Below are positions 62,050 to 64,000 of a DNA stretch of 64,000 nucleotides, in pieces (within the stretch, counting starts at the first letter, position 1; the number at the start of each line of letters is the position of its first letter). Position numbers and translations under genes: made by a program. Source of the DNA: Cerrena zonata (Eukaryota > Basidiomycota > Agaricomycetes > Polyporales > Cerrenaceae); assembly GCA_038087015.1 (NCBI GenBank), contig JASBNA010000003.1, forward strand, positions 2,542,001 to 2,606,000. Reading direction: 5' to 3'. Below the pieces are notes generated by a model. It searched no databases. It saw nothing but the letters and a program-made list of their open reading frames with translations, and was not told the DNA's origin.

Positions 62050-62140
62050 AACGATAGACACTGGCGCGGCTTGAACCTAGGGCTCTGCCACGCCTCCATG
62101 CACAAATTAACGCGTTCAACCAACTGAGCTATGCACACTT
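62050..62140 (-). mobile_element. tRNA-like sequence, probable SINE head
   Basis: On the minus strand TAGCTCAGTTGG (A-box consensus) is followed 42 bases later by GGTTCAAGCC (B-box consensus). A complete tRNA cannot be folded: the 3' side of the acceptor stem does not pair with GTGTGCA and the T-stem is broken. A tRNA-derived SINE head or tRNA pseudogene is therefore more likely than a working tRNA gene. It lies inside the repetitive arm. Confidence 0.5.
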
Positions 62141-62617
62141 GCTATATTTCAGTGGTACCTGCCCCATATACCCTTTCTTAGATAAGATAAGACACATCTG
62201 CCTTCCTCTCCTTATCTTTCCTCTGATACTTTTCATCTTGGGTGATTATTTACACAGTTATTTGTTGATTTAATCACGCATTTCTTTCCACACTGTTTGA
62301 AAAATTGTTCACGCTATTTGAACAATTGTTCATGCTGTTCCATATGTATTGTACACAAGTTATAAGGGGAGGCATATGCGGCAACCAAAAGACAATACGA
62401 GGAGTACATAGTCGGCAAGAAAAAAAACAACGCCCAAGTGTCTGCAGGTCAAAAAACAAATCGACATCAACTCAGCTAAGTCAGTGTCTAGGCAAGAAAG
62501 CGTCTACAAAAACAAATCAAAGTCTGCAAAAACTAAACCAAATCAATGTCTGCGCAAGAAATCGTTTACAAAAACAAGTCCACATGCATAGTCCTACGAG
62601 TAAAATTCAACCCCCAC

Positions 62618-63138
62618 CTAGTCAACTTCCAATGCCTTCATCAGCTTTGCAGTTTCCGGCTTATGCCACCGGAGACTCGTTCGCCATTCACTAGACCTTA
62701 GTGACTGCACACCCCCTGTGAGAATCTTCAACAGGTGTTTCTGGAACCAGGTTTCACATTCCCTGGTCCAGTAACCTGTATTGAGGCCACAGGTTGACCA
62801 TACGGTGGGCAACGGCCACCAAGATCGCAGCATGGTCTGGTTTTTGATGTCTAAAATACAATGTTAGCAATGTAAATAGAAAATGAGAGTGCTATGGACT
62901 CACCGGTTTGGTCTGTATAGACTCCGCAGATGACATTGATCTCGTCGTTGGTGAGGATATTCTCTATAAACCTTCCAACTGGCAGCTGAAATGAGAAAGC
63001 GTTGGAAATGTGCTCATTGAGTCCGCCTGCGACTGAGCTGGGAGGTTGAGCTCTGACCTCAAATGACTCCAAAGCAAGGCGCCAGATAATTCCACCTTGA
63101 TGAAGAGCAGTCTTGGCCAGGGGAAGATGCCTAAACAA
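62618..63138 (-). pseudogene. Fragment of a repetitive basidiomycete protein family
   Basis: Two exons (62904-63138 and 62618-62850, intron 62851-62903) read LPLAKTALHQGGIIWRLALE, ILTNDEINVICGVYTDQT, SWWPLPTVW, GYWTRECETWFQKHL and SSEWRTSLR, ending at a stop. I recall a family with this order of motifs (GGIxWRLA, LICGVY, SWWP, CExWFQ, WRxxLK) present in many copies in Agaricomycete genomes, function unknown. The upstream part of the protein is missing: the frame runs into the decamer repeat at about 63,180. Thus it is probably a 5'-truncated copy. Confidence 0.6.
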
Positions 63139-63771
63139 ATTGAGCCTATGTTTCTTATCCCCCGTAGTGAGGGCTGACTACGGGACTCCAGGGGACTCCA
63201 GGCCCCATATATAGTAATTCCAGCCACCCGGGACTCCAGGGGACTCCAGGGGACTCCAGCTAGGACTCCAGATAAAAGTTGCTGCAGCAACTTTGATAGA
63301 ATACACACCAAAATAAAGAATAAAAAAATGCTATAATAAGTATTAATGAAATTACTTAATGTAAAATAAAGTAGAGTATATCAAGCTAGAGAATAGTTAC
63401 TACTAGCATATTAGAAATAATTTGCTACTATTATTTTTAAACTAAAAAAATGAAAATATTATAATAGCAAAGATGTGATAGAAATAATAAAATAATAAAA
63501 ATTAAAAGTAACTATAATTTTTATCTTCTGTAATAAAGGCTAACTATAAATATATCTAGACAAAATACTTTCAAAAAAACTCTAGATTCAATATTACTTT
63601 TTTCTCCACTCTTTAATACATTTATAATAGTAGATATAGTTTTAAAGATAAGGTTTATCTGAGTTTGAACCTTATATAATAAAGTATATAAGAGTTAAAT
63701 CTCCTTAAAATCTATATTTATTTCTTAACTCTCTACCATCATCATCAACATCTCATACAATTTCAAATACA
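63139..63771. other. Decamer repeat and very AT-rich sequence
   Basis: Contains the GGGACTCCAG array and a palindrome (listed), then 63,300-63,760, which is the most AT-rich stretch of the window and has no coding potential until the ORF at 63772. Confidence 0.55.
63182..63294 (+). repeat. GGGACTCCAG decamer repeats and 20-bp palindrome
   Basis: At least seven copies of the 10-base unit GGGACTCCAG (or variants) lie in two blocks at 63182-63210 and 63230-63270. Directly after them is a perfect 20-base palindrome AAAGTTGCTGCAGCAACTTT at 63275-63294. A palindrome beside short direct repeats is often a mobile-element end, but no element is recognised. Confidence 0.85.
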
Positions 63772-64000
63772 ATGTCTACAGTCTCATCTCTTTACAAATG
63801 CAGATACTGTTCCAAACTTCTAGAAACAGCTAACCTTCAAAAAAGTCATGAACGAGTATGTAAACCTGCTGACACTATTACTATTAGTAATACAGTTATC
63901 ACTTTAACTCGCAACCAAAATCAAAAGTATCAATGTCAATGTGATAGTATTCAATGCAACACAGAATATGCAACAGTTGCTGCTCTCAAAAAACATCTCA
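63772..64000 (+). CDS. Zinc-finger ORF, cut by the window edge
   Basis: An open frame from ATG 63772 reaches the right edge without a stop (76 codons seen). It begins YKCRYCSKLLETANLQ, then KSHERVC, a C-x2-C-x12-H-x4-C zinc knuckle, and a second group follows: YQCQCDSIQCN, then AALKKHL. Similar paired Cys-rich N-termini occur in helicase-like proteins of fungal mobile elements and telomere-linked helicases, so a mobile-element origin is possible. The AT-rich surroundings favour this. The product cannot be named without the rest. Confidence 0.6.
   Translation, partial: MSTVSSLYKCRYCSKLLETANLQKSHERVCKPADTITISNTVITLTRNQNQKYQCQCDSIQCNTEYATVAALKKHL

Larger units (their letters stand above)
58527..62617. 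other. AT-rich repetitive region
   Basis: From here the sequence is AT-rich and shows no intact gene. It carries minisatellites, an LTR-like stretch and a tRNA-like sequence, each listed. A degraded frame at 59002-59256 and AG-rich stretches at 61,480-61,980 may be remains of mobile elements, but no reverse transcriptase, integrase or transposase motif was seen. Two diverged copies of a unit containing AGTGTCT..GGCAAGAAA and ATGTCTGCGCAAGAAA lie about 63 bases apart near 62482-62582. Confidence 0.55.

Overview
This window looks like a contig from a filamentous basidiomycete, most likely an Agaricomycete. Genes are dense and carry many 45-60 nt GT-AG introns, very short exons are common, and several protein families are ones I know mainly from that class. 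No source organism is stated, so this is inference. All products were read from spliced translations by recognising family motifs; no database search was possible.

Layout. 0.6-10.1 kb: two paralogous PCL/Pho80-type cyclins pointing away from each other (672-1809 minus; 8806-10103 plus), with a coiled-coil/AT-hook gene (5628-7255 minus) between them. 10.4-13.2 kb: a small unknown gene and the 3' third of a giant DUF3638-family gene, truncated and with an in-frame stop. 14.4-18.7 kb: an F-box gene and an Asi-type membrane RING E3 gene in head-to-head orientation. 19.1-19.7 kb: a small secreted Kre9/Knh1-like gene with an apparent one-base frameshift. 20.5-23.2 kb: an unknown gene head-to-head with PCNA, whose product carries an unusual 112-residue charged insertion. 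23.5-28.3 kb: 15-exon condensin subunit 1. 28.9-30.9 kb: a Rim2-type pyrimidine nucleotide carrier head-to-head with a roadblock/LC7 dynein light chain. 31-37.3 kb: a 6.4 kb stretch without a convincing gene, then a bHLH factor (37.3-38.9 kb). 42.7-44.7 kb: AP endonuclease Apn1. 46.3-50.7 kb: PL3 pectate lyase, a small unknown protein, ATP synthase subunit j and a Rossmann-fold protein. 51.8-54.7 kb: an ABC transporter with lost catalytic residues. 55.5-58.5 kb: a Ser-rich unknown protein and a PD-(D/E)XK-like protein. From about 58.5 kb to the end the sequence becomes AT-rich and repetitive: minisatellites, an LTR-like stretch, a tRNA-like SINE head, a fragment of a repetitive basidiomycete family, a decamer array beside a palindrome, and an unfinished zinc-finger ORF running off the right edge.

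Themes. PCNA, condensin subunit 1 and the second cyclin all have ACGCGT (MluI cell-cycle box) sites just upstream, which fits shared G1/S control. Three introns use GC-AG borders. The most unusual items are the PCNA insertion, the DUF3638 remnant, the frameshifted secreted gene, the degenerate ABC transporter, and the repeat structures of the right arm.
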